This document shows, piece after piece, positions 53,616 to 63,329 of a stretch of 64,000 nucleotides of DNA. Positions within the stretch are counted from its first letter, which is position 1. Every line of letters starts with the position of its first letter. The stretch lies in the NCBI RefSeq assembly GCF_003665435.1, contig NZ_CP023408.1:558001-622000 (forward strand), written 5' to 3'. This DNA comes from Streptomyces fungicidicus. GTDB lineage: Bacteria; Actinomycetota; Actinomycetes; Streptomycetales; Streptomycetaceae. The position numbers were made by a program, and so were the translations under genes. A model generated the notes under the pieces. That model saw only the letters and a list, made by a program, of their open reading frames with translations. It searched no databases and was not told the DNA's origin.

Positions 53616-55393
53616 CCGGCCAGACCGCTCAGGCCGGTGGGCACGTGCATCGACTTCACCGTCCGGCCGTCACCGACGTACATGTGCACCCCGCACGGCA
53701 GACACGGGTCGAAGCTGCGCACGGCGCGCATGATGTCGATGCCCTTGAAGTTCTCCGGGGAGTTCTCCTCGAAGATCGGCGTGTTCTGCACCGCGTCCTC
53801 GTACGGGCCCGGAGTGCCGTAGGTGTCGCGGGTCGAGGCGTTCCACGGGGTCGGCGGATACGGGTGGTAGTTGGCGATCCTGCCGTCCCGGATGACCAGG
53901 TGGTGCGAGAGGACCCCGCGCACCGCCTCGGTGAAGCCGACGCCGATCGACTCCTCCGGCACCTCGAACTTCTCCCAGGTCTGGGTGCGTCCGGCGCGTA
54001 CCTCCTCGAGGCCCTTCTCCGCGAAGTGCAGTGCCACGGCGGCGGAGTACGCCTGGAAGTAGGTGCGGGCGCGGTTGCGCTCCAGGGCGTTGGACCACTG
54101 CGGGATCTTCCACTCGAAGGTGGTCTCCGGCTTGGTGAGCGTACGCGGCAGGTTGATGACGACGCTGTGTCCGGTCGCCTTGACGTACCCGACGTCGACG
54201 AGCCCGGACAGCGCGGTGGACCACAGCCGGGCGAGGGGGCCGCCACCGGTGTCCAGCGGCAGGTGCTCCTTGCCGTCGAACCAGCGGGGGGACATCACCC
54301 AGCTGTACTTGTCGTCGAAGTTCCGCTTCTGCGGGGCGGGGACGGTGTGCTGGTTCCACGGGTGGCGCGGGTCGACCGGGTTGCCGAGCGGGTCGTGGGT
54401 GACGAACTGCTCCCGCCCCTCCCAGTCCTCGTAGTACGAGCTGCCCAGCAGGATGCGGATGCCGAGGTTGATCTCGGTGAGGTCGTTGGTGACCAGTTTG
54501 CCGTCGACGATCACGCCCGGGGTGACGAACATGCGCCGTCCCCAGTCGGTCATGTTGGCGTAGGTGAAGTCGCAGTACTCGGGGTCGTTCAGCGCGCCCC
54601 AGCAGCCGAGCAGCACCCGGCGGCGGCCGACCTCCTCGTAGCCGGGCAGCGCCTCGTAGAAGAAGTCGAACAGGTCGTCGTGGAGCGGCACCACCCGCTT
54701 CATGAACTCCACGTACCGCATGAGGCGGGTCATGTAGTCCGTGAAGAGCTGGACCGAGGCGACGGTGCCGACGCCGCCCGGGTACAGCGTGGAGGGGTGC
54801 ACATGGCGGCCCTCCATGAGGCAGAACATCTCCCGCGTGTACCGGCTGACCTGGAGCGCCTCCCGGTAGAACTCGCCCTCCAGGGGGTTGAGCGAGCGCA
54901 TGATGTCGGCGATCGTGCGGTAGCCGTGCTCGGCCGCGTGCGGCGCCTCGGTGCGCTCGGCGAGTTCGAGGACGCCCGGGTTGGTCTCGCGGACCATCTT
55001 CTCGCAGTAGTCGACCCCGACCAGGTTCTCCTGGAAGATGTTGTGGTCGAACATGTACTCCGCGGACTCGCCGAGGTTGATGATCCACTCGCCGAGGTGC
55101 GGCGGCTTCACCCCGTACGCCATGTTCTGCGCGTAGACGGAGCAGGTGGCGTGGTTGTCACCGCAGATGCCGCAGATGCGGCTGGTGATGAAGTGGGAGT
55201 CGCGCGGGTCCTTGCCCCGCATGAACAGGCTGTAGCCGCGGAAGACCGACGAGGTGCTGTAGCACTCGGCGACCCGCTTCTGCTTGAAGTCGATCTTCGT
55301 GTGGATGCCGAGGCTGCCCACGATCCGGGTGATCGGGTCCCACGCCATCTCCACCAGGCCGGTGCCGTCACCGGTCGTCGTCGAGGTCGCCAT
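53612..55393 (-). CDS. hhyL: [NiFe] hydrogenase large subunit, group 1h type
   Basis: Catalytic subunit of 593 residues. The N-terminal nickel motif is RICGICGDNHATCS and the C-terminal motif DPCLPCGVHMYVGDG; the protease should cut after the His, removing about 23 residues. Long insertions relative to standard uptake enzymes and its accessory genes fit the actinobacterial high-affinity group (formerly group 5, now 1h) that oxidises atmospheric hydrogen, in Streptomyces mainly in spores. Start ATG; the gap to hhyS is about 80 bases. All four nickel-binding cysteines are present. Confidence 0.97.
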   Translation of the reverse strand: MATSTTTGDGTGLVEMAWDPITRIVGSLGIHTKIDFKQKRVAECYSTSSVFRGYSLFMRGKDPRDSHFITSRICGICGDNHATCSVYAQNMAYGVKPPHLGEWIINLGESAEYMFDHNIFQENLVGVDYCEKMVRETNPGVLELAERTEAPHAAEHGYRTIADIMRSLNPLEGEFYREALQVSRYTREMFCLMEGRHVHPSTLYPGGVGTVASVQLFTDYMTRLMRYVEFMKRVVPLHDDLFDFFYEALPGYEEVGRRRVLLGCWGALNDPEYCDFTYANMTDWGRRMFVTPGVIVDGKLVTNDLTEINLGIRILLGSSYYEDWEGREQFVTHDPLGNPVDPRHPWNQHTVPAPQKRNFDDKYSWVMSPRWFDGKEHLPLDTGGGPLARLWSTALSGLVDVGYVKATGHSVVINLPRTLTKPETTFEWKIPQWSNALERNRARTYFQAYSAAVALHFAEKGLEEVRAGRTQTWEKFEVPEESIGVGFTEAVRGVLSHHLVIRDGRIANYHPYPPTPWNASTRDTYGTPGPYEDAVQNTPIFEENSPENFKGIDIMRAVRSFDPCLPCGVHMYVGDGRTVKSMHVPTGLSGLAG

Positions 55394-55473
55394 CGTGTCT
55401 GTGCTGCCCTTCGGTCGTTCGGGTCGGTGAGCGGGTCACGGGGCGGCGGTCCGCCGGGGCGGGGGAGCGCCGG

Positions 55474-56562
<1,089 letters not shown>

Positions 56563-57181
56563 CAACGCCTCCTGGGGAGGAATGCGGCAGTGCCGGTGTC
56601 TCGGCCCGGTTCCTTGGGTCAAGCGTCGGCCGGTCCGGCCGGCACCGCAGGCGGGGCGGCCGGTGGTTCGCTGCGCACGGGCGTCGGCGCACCGGGGTCG
56701 AGGAAAATCCTGCGTGTGTGCGCGCGTTCCCGCTCGCGCACCGCCGCCGGCGGGGTGACGGCCCCGCGGCGCCCGCTCCCGGCCGCCCTCGCCACGAGCC
56801 GTGCGCGCGTCCCGGAGGAACCCGCTGGACGCTGCGCCGACCGGGTGACCTCGCGCGGCCGGCCGTACCTCCGGCGCGGGGCGCGGCTGCCGGGGACGCT
56901 GAGCAGGACGCGCATGACGAGGGCCCTTCCGGGGATGCTGCGGCCGTCGGTGAGGGGCGGCCCGGATGAATGTGATCGTCGGACATACCGGACCGTGAGC
57001 GTGGACACGAATCCCGCTCGTCACCCTCAGGTGTGACTCTTCGGGGCACCTGGCAGGCGGCCGGCCGTGGCGGGCCGAACGCCACCCCACCCGATATGCC
57101 CTCTTCTGCCACGAGTGGGAGGCTTTTACTGCCGGGGCGCCGAGGGACGTGCCCCACGAAAGCGGACAGGTGGGCCGACAC
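56563..57181. other. 619-base region upstream of the hydrogenase operon
   Basis: Long gap between the divergent hhyS and the acidic-protein gene. It should contain the hhy promoter. I find no convincing -10/-35 pair; TTGACC at 56612-56617 on the minus strand is a possible -35 without a good -10. The right part (57095-57135) is less GC-rich and may hold the promoter of the plus-strand gene. One possible small minus-strand gene is listed separately. Confidence 0.5.
56619..56915 (-). CDS. Possible small basic protein upstream of hhyS
   Basis: Reading of 98 residues starting MRVLLSVPGSRAPRRR, with a GGAAGGG ribosome site 8 bases before the ATG and high third-position GC (roughly 87% by eye). It is Arg/Pro/Ala-rich and has no recognised family, and such composition is also typical of spurious frames. 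If real, it would be the first gene of the hhy transcript. Confidence 0.25.
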   Translation of the reverse strand: MRVLLSVPGSRAPRRRYGRPREVTRSAQRPAGSSGTRARLVARAAGSGRRGAVTPPAAVRERERAHTRRIFLDPGAPTPVRSEPPAAPPAVPAGPADA

Positions 57182-57568
57182 ATGCCCGAAGACCGTAAGT
57201 CTCCGCAGCCGTCACGGGGCCAGGGGCCGAGCCGTCACCGGGGGAGCGAACAGCACGGCTGGTCCCCGGACGTCGACGACACACGGCAGGAGGAGAACCC
57301 GAGCGCGCGCAGGTCCTTCCACGCGGAGGAACACGCGCCGTCACGCGGAGCGGGCCGCGAGCCCGCCAAGGAGGAGCGCTCCTCCGTCCCGGGGGATGTG
57401 ACGCGCAGTGACGCCCGGCGGGGCGAGGAGTACGCGGACCAGGAGGAGGAGGGCAGGCGGGGTACGGGCCGCCGGGGCCGCTCCGGGCGTCCCGGCGGAA
57501 CGAAGGACGAGTCCGCCTTCACCGGGGTCGACCCCGACGACTCCGACACCGGGCGCCGGCCGGGCTGA
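57182..57568 (+). CDS. Hydrophilic, disordered protein of unknown function
   Basis: Protein of 128 residues, almost entirely charged, Gly, Ser and Pro residues (for example DVDDTRQEENPSARRSFHAE and REPAKEERSSVP), predicted intrinsically disordered with no hydrophobic core. AGGTGGG precedes the ATG. Similar hydrophilic proteins in streptomycetes are often stress- or spore-associated, but no family is recognised here. It converges on the ligase gene. Confidence 0.55.
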   Translation: MPEDRKSPQPSRGQGPSRHRGSEQHGWSPDVDDTRQEENPSARRSFHAEEHAPSRGAGREPAKEERSSVPGDVTRSDARRGEEYADQEEEGRRGTGRRGRSGRPGGTKDESAFTGVDPDDSDTGRRPG

Positions 57569-57582
57569 CGCGCCCGCCCGCT

Positions 57583-59061
57583 TCAGTCGACGGGCCAGGT
57601 GTGGACCGGGGCGTTGAGGTGCATGTAGTCGATGTACTGCTGGGTCATCCGCCGCAGCGCCTCGTGCCGGCCGCAGTGCGCGACGGCCTCGATGTGATGG
57701 AACATCTCCTTCTGCCACACCGCCCCGTTGCGCCCGGTGACACAGCGCTGCTCGATGACGCCCAGCAGCGGCTCCCGCCAGGCGTCGTCCATGCCGGAGC
57801 GTTCCAGCCCGCGGTGCGCCAGCGGCAGCAGCCGCCGCAGCACCAGTTCGGACGCGGGCACCTCGCCCATCCCCGGCCAGAACAGCCGGGCGTCGATGCC
57901 GTACCGGGCCGCCGTCCGCAGATTGTCCTCGGCGGCCGAGAAGGACATCCGCGACCACACCGGCCGGTCCTCCTCCACCAGGGCGCGGGTGAGCCCGTAG
58001 TAGAAGGCGCCGTTGGCGAGGGTGTCGGCGACGGTCGGGCCCGCCGGCAGCACCCGGTTCTCCACCCGCACATGCGGTGCGTCGTGGGCGACGGCGTAGA
58101 CCGGGCGGTTCCAGCGGTAGATGGTGCCGTTGTGCAGGGTCAGTTCGCCGAGTTCGGGGGTGTCGCCGCGCTCCAGCGTCTCGGCGGGGTCCTGGTCGTC
58201 GCACAGGGGGAGCAGGGCCGGGAAGTAGCGCAGGTTCTCCTCGAAGAGGTCGAAGACGCTGGTGATCCAGCGCTCCCCGAACCAGACCCTGGGCCGCACC
58301 CCCTGCACCTTGATCTCCTGCGGGCGGGTGTCGGTGGCCTGCTCGAACAGCGGGACGCGCGTCTCGTGCCACAGCTCCTTGCCGAACAGGAAGGGCGAGT
58401 TCGCCGCGAGCGCGACCTGGACCCCGGCGATCGCCTGCGCCGCGTTCCAGTAGTCGGCGAACCGCTCGGGGGACACCTGGAGGTGGAACTGCGTGCTGGT
58501 GCAGGCGGCCTCGGGGGTGATCGTGTCCGCGTACGTCCGCAGCCGCTCGATGCCGGTCACCTCGATGTGCAGGTCCTCCCCGCGCGCCGCGAAGATCTGG
58601 TCGTTGAGCAGCCGGTAGCGCGGGTTCTCCGACAGCGATCCCTCGCCGACGTCCTCCTGGCGCAGGGTGGGGAGGATGCCCGTCATGATCAGGCGCGCGC
58701 CGACCGACCCGGCGCGCCGCTCCGCGTGGTTCAGCGCGGCACGGATCTCCGCCTCCCAGGCGTCCGGGCCGCCCGCCGTGAGGCGCCGGGGCGGGATGTT
58801 GATCTCGAGGTTGAACCGGCCCAGCTCCGTCGACCAGGCCGGGTCCGCGATCGCCTCCAGCACGTCGGTGTTGCGCATCGCGGGCTCGGCCCGGTCGTCG
58901 ACCAGGTTCAGCTCGATCTCCAGGCCCACCTGGGGCCGCTCCGCCTCGAACCGTGACTCGCGCAGCATCTGCGCGAACGTGTCGAGGCACTCCTGCATCT
59001 TGATCCGGTAGCGGCGGCGGTCCTCGCGGGTGAAGGTGAGCGCCGGGACGTCCCGTCCCAT
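57583..59061 (-). CDS. Glutamate-cysteine-ligase-like carboxylate-amine ligase
   Basis: ATP-grasp-like ligase of 492 residues (GCS2 family). Motifs: VGLEIELNLVDD (acidic metal site), LEINIPPRRL, ACTSTQFHLQVSPE, ANSPFLFGKELWHETR and HVRVENRVLPAGPT. Relatives make gamma-glutamylcysteine for glutathione or, in actinobacteria, ergothioneine (EgtA). The other egt genes are not beside it, so it may be a stand-alone paralogue with another carboxylate-amine substrate. Start ATG with GGAGGGAG; a longer reading lacks a good site. Confidence 0.85.
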   Translation of the reverse strand: MGRDVPALTFTREDRRRYRIKMQECLDTFAQMLRESRFEAERPQVGLEIELNLVDDRAEPAMRNTDVLEAIADPAWSTELGRFNLEINIPPRRLTAGGPDAWEAEIRAALNHAERRAGSVGARLIMTGILPTLRQEDVGEGSLSENPRYRLLNDQIFAARGEDLHIEVTGIERLRTYADTITPEAACTSTQFHLQVSPERFADYWNAAQAIAGVQVALAANSPFLFGKELWHETRVPLFEQATDTRPQEIKVQGVRPRVWFGERWITSVFDLFEENLRYFPALLPLCDDQDPAETLERGDTPELGELTLHNGTIYRWNRPVYAVAHDAPHVRVENRVLPAGPTVADTLANGAFYYGLTRALVEEDRPVWSRMSFSAAEDNLRTAARYGIDARLFWPGMGEVPASELVLRRLLPLAHRGLERSGMDDAWREPLLGVIEQRCVTGRNGAVWQKEMFHHIEAVAHCGRHEALRRMTQQYIDYMHLNAPVHTWPVD

Positions 59062-59157
59062 CGGTCTCCCTCCAGGTCTCGTCCTCGGGCACCTGTCCAC
59101 CCCAGCGTCGCACCGGCGGACGGGTCCGACCACGCGGGGCCGGGCGCGCCGGGCGCC

Positions 59158-59601
59158 CTACGCGCCGTCGGCCAGATAGGCGGTCAGGCTGTCGAGGAGC
59201 ATGGTGCTGCCCTGCTCGGCCATGTCGCGTTCCTCCGCCGTGTCGCAGGTCTGGCGGAGCGCGATCCGCGTCCGGCCGCCGTCCTCGCCGAGTTCCACGG
59301 TCATCGCCGACGGCTCCGGCTTGCCGGGCACGTCCATCCCCACCACCAGCCGGCGGTTCTCGTCGACCTCGAGGTAGGACCCGGTCAGCGGGAACCGGTC
59401 GCCGTCGGGCGTGAGCATGGTGGCCTTCCAGGCGCCGCCCGGCCGGACGTCCATCTCGACGGAGCCGGGGGCGGCGTACGCCCACCGGGCGTACTGGCCG
59501 GGCGTGGTCCACGCCTGCCACACCCTGGCCGCGGGGGCGTCCAGCAGACGGGTCAGGTGGTAGGAGAACTCGTTGTCCGTGATGGTCCGCTCGGCGCTCA
59601 T
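59158..59601 (-). CDS. SRPBCC (AHSA1-like) domain protein
   Basis: Small hydrophobic-pocket protein of 147 residues. It begins FSYHLTRLLDAPAARVWQAW and continues with the START-like strand pattern (WKATMLTPDGDRFPLTG, MTVELGEDGGRTRIALRQ). Such proteins bind lipophilic ligands; the function is not specified. It is divergent from a small DNA-binding-type gene across an AT-rich promoter region. Confidence 0.88.
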   Translation of the reverse strand: MSAERTITDNEFSYHLTRLLDAPAARVWQAWTTPGQYARWAYAAPGSVEMDVRPGGAWKATMLTPDGDRFPLTGSYLEVDENRRLVVGMDVPGKPEPSAMTVELGEDGGRTRIALRQTCDTAEERDMAEQGSTMLLDSLTAYLADGA

Positions 59602-59703
59602 GGCGTCGTCCCCTCGTCGTGGGTCCGGGTCGGTGGGTGGGGCTTTCGCATGGTGGACGTGCGGCGGCGCCGGAACTCATCGAGCGTCCGTGAAAATATT
59701 TTA

Positions 59704-59733
59704 TTGACAACAAACTGTTCATGCTGCGATTCT
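59704..59733 (+). promoter_or_regulatory. AT-rich promoter of the HTH gene, probably leaderless
   Basis: Perfect TTGACA (59704-59709), an 18-base spacer and GATTCT (59728-59733), 6 bases before the ATG at 59740, which has no ribosome site. The flank 59690-59720 is strikingly AT-rich for this genome and includes an imperfect inverted repeat TGACA-N6-TGTTCA that may be an operator shared with the divergent SRPBCC gene. Confidence 0.55.
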
Positions 59734-59739
59734 CCCCGC

Positions 59740-60183
59740 ATGGCACAGAACACCCCCGAAGAGCCCGACGACCCCTTCACCCGGCCGAGTTCGGACGCCG
59801 CACGGGTGCAGCGGACGCACGCCTCCCTGTTCCGCATCGCCGAGCGTCACGCGGCCACCGACGAGCAGCGCCGCCGCCAGGTCCACCCCGGTGTCATCGG
59901 CCCGCACGAGGCCGTCCGGCTCGTGGCGTTCCTGCTCAGCGGCGCCGCGCTGCCCCAGGACGGCGAGCCCGAGGTGGACCGGGCGGACATCACCGCCGCG
60001 CTGAGCCTCGTACCGCGGGCCCGCGCGGAGATGGACGAACTCGAGGCCGGCCTGCTGCAGATGGCACGGGGACGCGGCATGACCTGGCCGGAGATCGCCT
60101 TCGGCCTGGGCCTGCGCAGCCCGCAGGCCGCCCGGCAGCGCTACGAACGCCTCGCCGACCGCACCGAAACCACCGAGGGATAG
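59740..60183 (+). CDS. Putative helix-turn-helix DNA-binding protein
   Basis: Protein of 147 residues. The C-terminal segment (about 110-140, MTWPEIAFGLGLRSPQAARQ followed by RYERL) has a helix-turn-helix pattern of the sigma-70 region 4/MerR-like kind, preceded by a helical region rich in Ala and Glu. I place it as a small regulator. It may act on its own promoter and the divergent SRPBCC gene. Upstream in-frame readings start beyond the promoter and are rejected. Confidence 0.72.
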   Translation: MAQNTPEEPDDPFTRPSSDAARVQRTHASLFRIAERHAATDEQRRRQVHPGVIGPHEAVRLVAFLLSGAALPQDGEPEVDRADITAALSLVPRARAEMDELEAGLLQMARGRGMTWPEIAFGLGLRSPQAARQRYERLADRTETTEG

Positions 60184-60199
60184 CGGTGCCGCCGCGTGG

Positions 60200-60859
60200 T
60201 CAGCCGCGGAGGGCCGGCTCGCCCACCGCGCGGGCGGCCCGCTGCCAGGCCGCGCCGACCGCCCGGTGCGCCGTCGCCGTCCCGGTCGCCGTGTCCGGCG
60301 GAAGGTGCACGGGCCGGCCGATGTGGACGTGCAGACGCGGACGGCGCAGCGGCGCGGTGAGCACACCGGCGAGTTGCTTGGCGGCCGTTCCCGAGGCCAG
60401 CCGCCGGGCCCCCGCCTGCCCCACGGGGACCACCGGCGCGCCGGTGGCGGCCGCCAGCCGCGCCAGACCCGTACGGAACGGCCGGGGCGCCGCACACGCC
60501 GCGTCCAGGCGCGACGGCAGGCCCCCTTCCGCGTAGATCAGCACATGACGTCCCGCCCGCACCGCCTCCGCCGCGGCCTCGAGCGCGTCCGCCGCGCGGG
60601 CCGATCCCCGGTGCACCGGAACATGGCCCTCCCTCGTCAGGGCACGCCCCAGCACCGGCACCCGCCACAGCCCCGCCGTCGCCATGACGACCGGGGTCAC
60701 GCCCACCCGGCGCAGGGCGGCCAGCACCAGGGCCGGATCGGCCGTCGAGTCGTGGTTGGCGACGAAGACACTCCCCGCGGGAAACGGCCCCTCCGTCTCG
60801 CGGGTGACGGTGAGCCGCCCGAACAACGGCAGCAGGGCGGCGGCGGCACGGCTGAGCAA
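60200..60859 (-). CDS. 1-acyl-glycerol-3-phosphate acyltransferase-like (PlsC)
   Basis: Acyltransferase of 219 residues, membrane-associated. Motif I is FVANHDSTADPAL (catalytic NHxxxxD), motif II/III region GHVPVHRGS, and the YAEGGLPS block corresponds to the EGTRS-type motif III. The VPVGQAG segment is motif IV. It should acylate a lyso-lipid or glycerol-phosphate. The end of the gene faces the HTH gene. Confidence 0.88.
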   Translation of the reverse strand: MLSRAAAALLPLFGRLTVTRETEGPFPAGSVFVANHDSTADPALVLAALRRVGVTPVVMATAGLWRVPVLGRALTREGHVPVHRGSARAADALEAAAEAVRAGRHVLIYAEGGLPSRLDAACAAPRPFRTGLARLAAATGAPVVPVGQAGARRLASGTAAKQLAGVLTAPLRRPRLHVHIGRPVHLPPDTATGTATAHRAVGAAWQRAARAVGEPALRG

Positions 60860-60925
60860 GGGACGTCCTTCCGGCAGACGGGATTCCTGCCGGTCAGCCT
60901 CCGACGCCCCCGGCCCCCCGCGCCT

Positions 60926-60962
60926 GAGTACGCCTACTCGGATCGGCTGCGCCGCCTACTCG
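60926..60962. repeat. Inverted repeat and direct repeat between plsC and the molybdenum-enzyme operon
   Basis: GAGTA-CGCC-TACTC (60926-60939) is an inverted repeat. GCCTACTCG occurs twice (60932-60940 and 60954-60962), 22 bases apart, i.e. two helical turns. The two sites lie in a 200-base gap between divergent genes, as expected for cooperative regulator binding. The protein is unknown. Confidence 0.6.
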
Positions 60963-61061
60963 TGCCGGCCGTGGACCGGGGCTGAATCACCTCCCGGCGA
61001 CCGGGTACCCGCCGGATCCCCGCGCGGACCTGCCGCGCCGCCCCGTCACGGGAGGGCTGCC

Positions 61062-61315
61062 ATGACCGACTCCGGGCCGGCCGGCCCCCGGAAGGCGCTC
61101 GACGGCGCCGGCCGCGCGCCGGCCGCGCACCCCCCTCGGTGGCGGGGAGCGAAGGCGCGACCGACACTCACGACAGGAAGCCGGCGCAGACCGGCGGCGA
61201 GCACTCCGACGGCCCCGGCCAGGCGCGGAGGATGGTCCCCGGCGACGAACGACGCCATGCAGCCGGACCGCCCCCGACCGCCGGACACCCCGACCCAGGA
61301 ACGGCACCGCGATGA
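61062..61315 (+). pseudogene. Small gene at the head of the operon, apparently frameshifted
   Basis: A good ribosome site (GGGAGGG) precedes the ATG at 61062. The first 25 codons (MTDSGPAGPRKALDGAGRAP) have almost 100% third-position GC, then the signal moves to another frame (SVAGSEGATDTHDRKPAQTG) that stops at 61315, overlapping the next ATG as operon genes do. The junction is a run of C at 61130-61135; one extra C gives a single hydrophilic protein of about 84 residues. No family recognised. Whether this is a real inactivation or a missed base cannot be decided here. Confidence 0.5.
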
Positions 61316-61725
61316 CCGAGTACGAGCGTGCGCACACCATGCCCGCACCACCCGAGCACGTCTTCGACCAGGCGGCCGACATCGGCCGGATGGGTGAGTG
61401 GCTCCCCGGCGACCTGCATGTGCACGCCGGGGAACCGCCCGCCGTCACCGTGCACGAGGACCGCACCGACGAGGACGTCTCCGCCCTCTTCCGCGCCCGG
61501 CGGGACCAGATGCGGCTCGAATGGGGCACCCGCGAGCAGGGTGGCTACACCGGCTGGCTCCAGGTCGCCGGCATCGACGGCGGAGCCAGTGAGGTCACGG
61601 TCCACCTCTCCTTCTTCGACGACAGCCACGACCCGGGCGAGCAGACCGTCGGCGACGCCCTCGACACCAGCCTCCGGCGCCTGGAGGACCAGGTGCGGCT
61701 GCGCGTCGACAACGCCGCCGGCTGA
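61312..61725 (+). CDS. SRPBCC (START-like) protein of the molybdenum-enzyme operon
   Basis: Small protein of 137 residues with the SRPBCC pattern (YERAHTMPAPPEHVFDQAAD, GGASEVTVHLSFFDDS). Related SRPBCC/CoxG-like proteins often accompany xanthine/CO-dehydrogenase-type operons and may help membrane association or assembly of the enzyme. It is followed 31 bases later by the iron-sulfur subunit gene. Confidence 0.85.
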   Translation: MTEYERAHTMPAPPEHVFDQAADIGRMGEWLPGDLHVHAGEPPAVTVHEDRTDEDVSALFRARRDQMRLEWGTREQGGYTGWLQVAGIDGGASEVTVHLSFFDDSHDPGEQTVGDALDTSLRRLEDQVRLRVDNAAG

Positions 61726-61756
61726 CCGCCCGCCCCGCCCGGAAGGCCACCACCGC

Positions 61757-62296
61757 ATGAGCAGCGAGTCCCCCCACGAGCACCGCTCGGAAACGACCCT
61801 CAGGGTCAACGGCAAGCCGCACACCCTCGTCCTCGACCACCGGAGGGTCCTGCTGGACGTCCTGCGCGAGGACCTCGACCTCGTGGGCGCCAAGAAGGGC
61901 TGCGACCACGGCCAGTGCGGGGCCTGCACGGTCCTGGTCGACGGCCGCCGCGTCAACAGCTGCCTGCTGCTGGCGGTCTCCCTGGACGGCGCCGAGGTCA
62001 CCACGGTCGAGGGCCTGACCGACGGAGCCGACGGACTGCACCCGCTGCAGCAGGCCTTCCTCGACCGGGACGCCTTCCAGTGCGGCTACTGCACCCCCGG
62101 GCAGATCTGCTCCGCCGTCGGCGCCCTCGCCGAAGCCGCGGCCGGGCACCCGTCCCACGTCACCGACCCCGCCGCCCCCTCGGGACGGCCGCTCCCGCTG
62201 GACGCCGCCGAGATCCGTGAACGGCTCAGCGGCAACCTGTGCCGCTGCGGCGCCTATCCGCGCATCGTCGAGGCCGTGGAGGACGTGACCCCGTGA
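61757..62296 (+). CDS. [2Fe-2S] subunit of a molybdenum hydroxylase
   Basis: Small subunit of 179 residues of the xanthine dehydrogenase family. The plant-type cluster uses CDHGQCGACTVLVDG with a later Cys (NSCLLL); the second cluster uses CGYCTPGQIC and CRCGAYPRIV. No Tat signal is visible, unlike E. coli PaoA, so it is probably cytoplasmic. Its stop overlaps the GTG of the FAD-subunit gene. Electrons pass from molybdenum through these clusters to FAD. Confidence 0.95.
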   Translation: MSSESPHEHRSETTLRVNGKPHTLVLDHRRVLLDVLREDLDLVGAKKGCDHGQCGACTVLVDGRRVNSCLLLAVSLDGAEVTTVEGLTDGADGLHPLQQAFLDRDAFQCGYCTPGQICSAVGALAEAAAGHPSHVTDPAAPSGRPLPLDAAEIRERLSGNLCRCGAYPRIVEAVEDVTP

Positions 62297-63288
62297 AGCC
62301 CTTCGGATACGTACGGGCCCGCACCGTCGAGGAGGCGACCGGGGCGCTCGCCGCGCACCCGGGCGCCCGCTGTCTCGGCGGCGGCACCAACCTCGTCGAC
62401 CTGATGAAACTGGGCGTGGAACGCCCCGACGTCCTCGTCGACGTCGGCCGCCTGCCGCTCGACGCGGTGGAGGAACTGCCCGACGGTTCCGTGCGAGTCG
62501 GCGCCACCGTCCGCAACAGCGACCTCGCGGCCCACCCCCTGGTCCGCGACCGCTATCCCGCGCTGTCCCAGGCGCTCCTGGCCGGCGCCTCCGGACAGCT
62601 GCGCAACTCCGCCACCACCGGCGGCAACCTCCTCCAGCGCACCCGCTGCCCCTACTTCCAGGACCTGTCCAAGCCCTGCAACAAGCGGGCGCCGGGCAGC
62701 GGCTGCGGCGCCCTGGAAGGCACCGACCGCGACCACGCGGTGCTCGGCCACTCCGAGCACTGCGTCGCCACCCACCCCTCGGACATGGCCGTCGCCCTGG
62801 CCGCCCTCGGCGCACGCGTGGAACTGCTCGGCGACGAGGGCGCCCGGGACGTCCCCGCGGACCGGTTCCACCGGCTGCCCGGCGACCATCCGGAACGGGA
62901 CACCGAGATCCGGCCCGGCGAGCTGATCACCGGCGTGGTCCTCCCCGCCACCACCGCGTCGCTGCCCTCCGCCTACCGCAAGGCCCGCGACCGCGCCTCC
63001 TACGCGTTCGCCCTGGCGTCGGTCGCCGCCGTGCTGGCCACGTCCGAGGACGGCACCGTCGCCCATGTGGGGCTCGCCTTCGGCGCGCTCGCCCACAAGC
63101 CGTGGCGGGCCGAACGCGCCGAGGCCGCGCTGCGGGGCGCCCCCGCCACCGCCGACACCTTCGCCCACGCCGTCGACCTGGAACTCGAGGCGGCCCGGCC
63201 GCTGCGGGAGAACGGCTACAAGGTGCCCCTGGCCCGCAATCTCGCCGTGGACGTCCTGACCCGGCTCGCCCGGTCCGCCCGGACCTGA
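62293..63288 (+). CDS. FAD (and [4Fe-4S]) subunit of a PaoB/YagS-like molybdenum hydroxylase
   Basis: Medium subunit of 331 residues. FAD loops: LGGGTNLVDLMKLGV and the second, GQLRNSATTGGNLLQ. An insertion carries four cysteines (RCPYFQDLSKPCNKRAPGSG, then C-G-A-L and SEHC) as in PaoB/YagS, where they hold an extra [4Fe-4S] cluster. That points to an aldehyde-oxidoreductase-type enzyme rather than a simple xanthine dehydrogenase. Start GTG overlaps the previous stop. Confidence 0.93.
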   Translation: MKPFGYVRARTVEEATGALAAHPGARCLGGGTNLVDLMKLGVERPDVLVDVGRLPLDAVEELPDGSVRVGATVRNSDLAAHPLVRDRYPALSQALLAGASGQLRNSATTGGNLLQRTRCPYFQDLSKPCNKRAPGSGCGALEGTDRDHAVLGHSEHCVATHPSDMAVALAALGARVELLGDEGARDVPADRFHRLPGDHPERDTEIRPGELITGVVLPATTASLPSAYRKARDRASYAFALASVAAVLATSEDGTVAHVGLAFGALAHKPWRAERAEAALRGAPATADTFAHAVDLELEAARPLRENGYKVPLARNLAVDVLTRLARSART

Positions 63289-63329
63289 ACCATCGGCCCC
63301 GAACCTTCGGCACCCCCACAGGAGGAACC

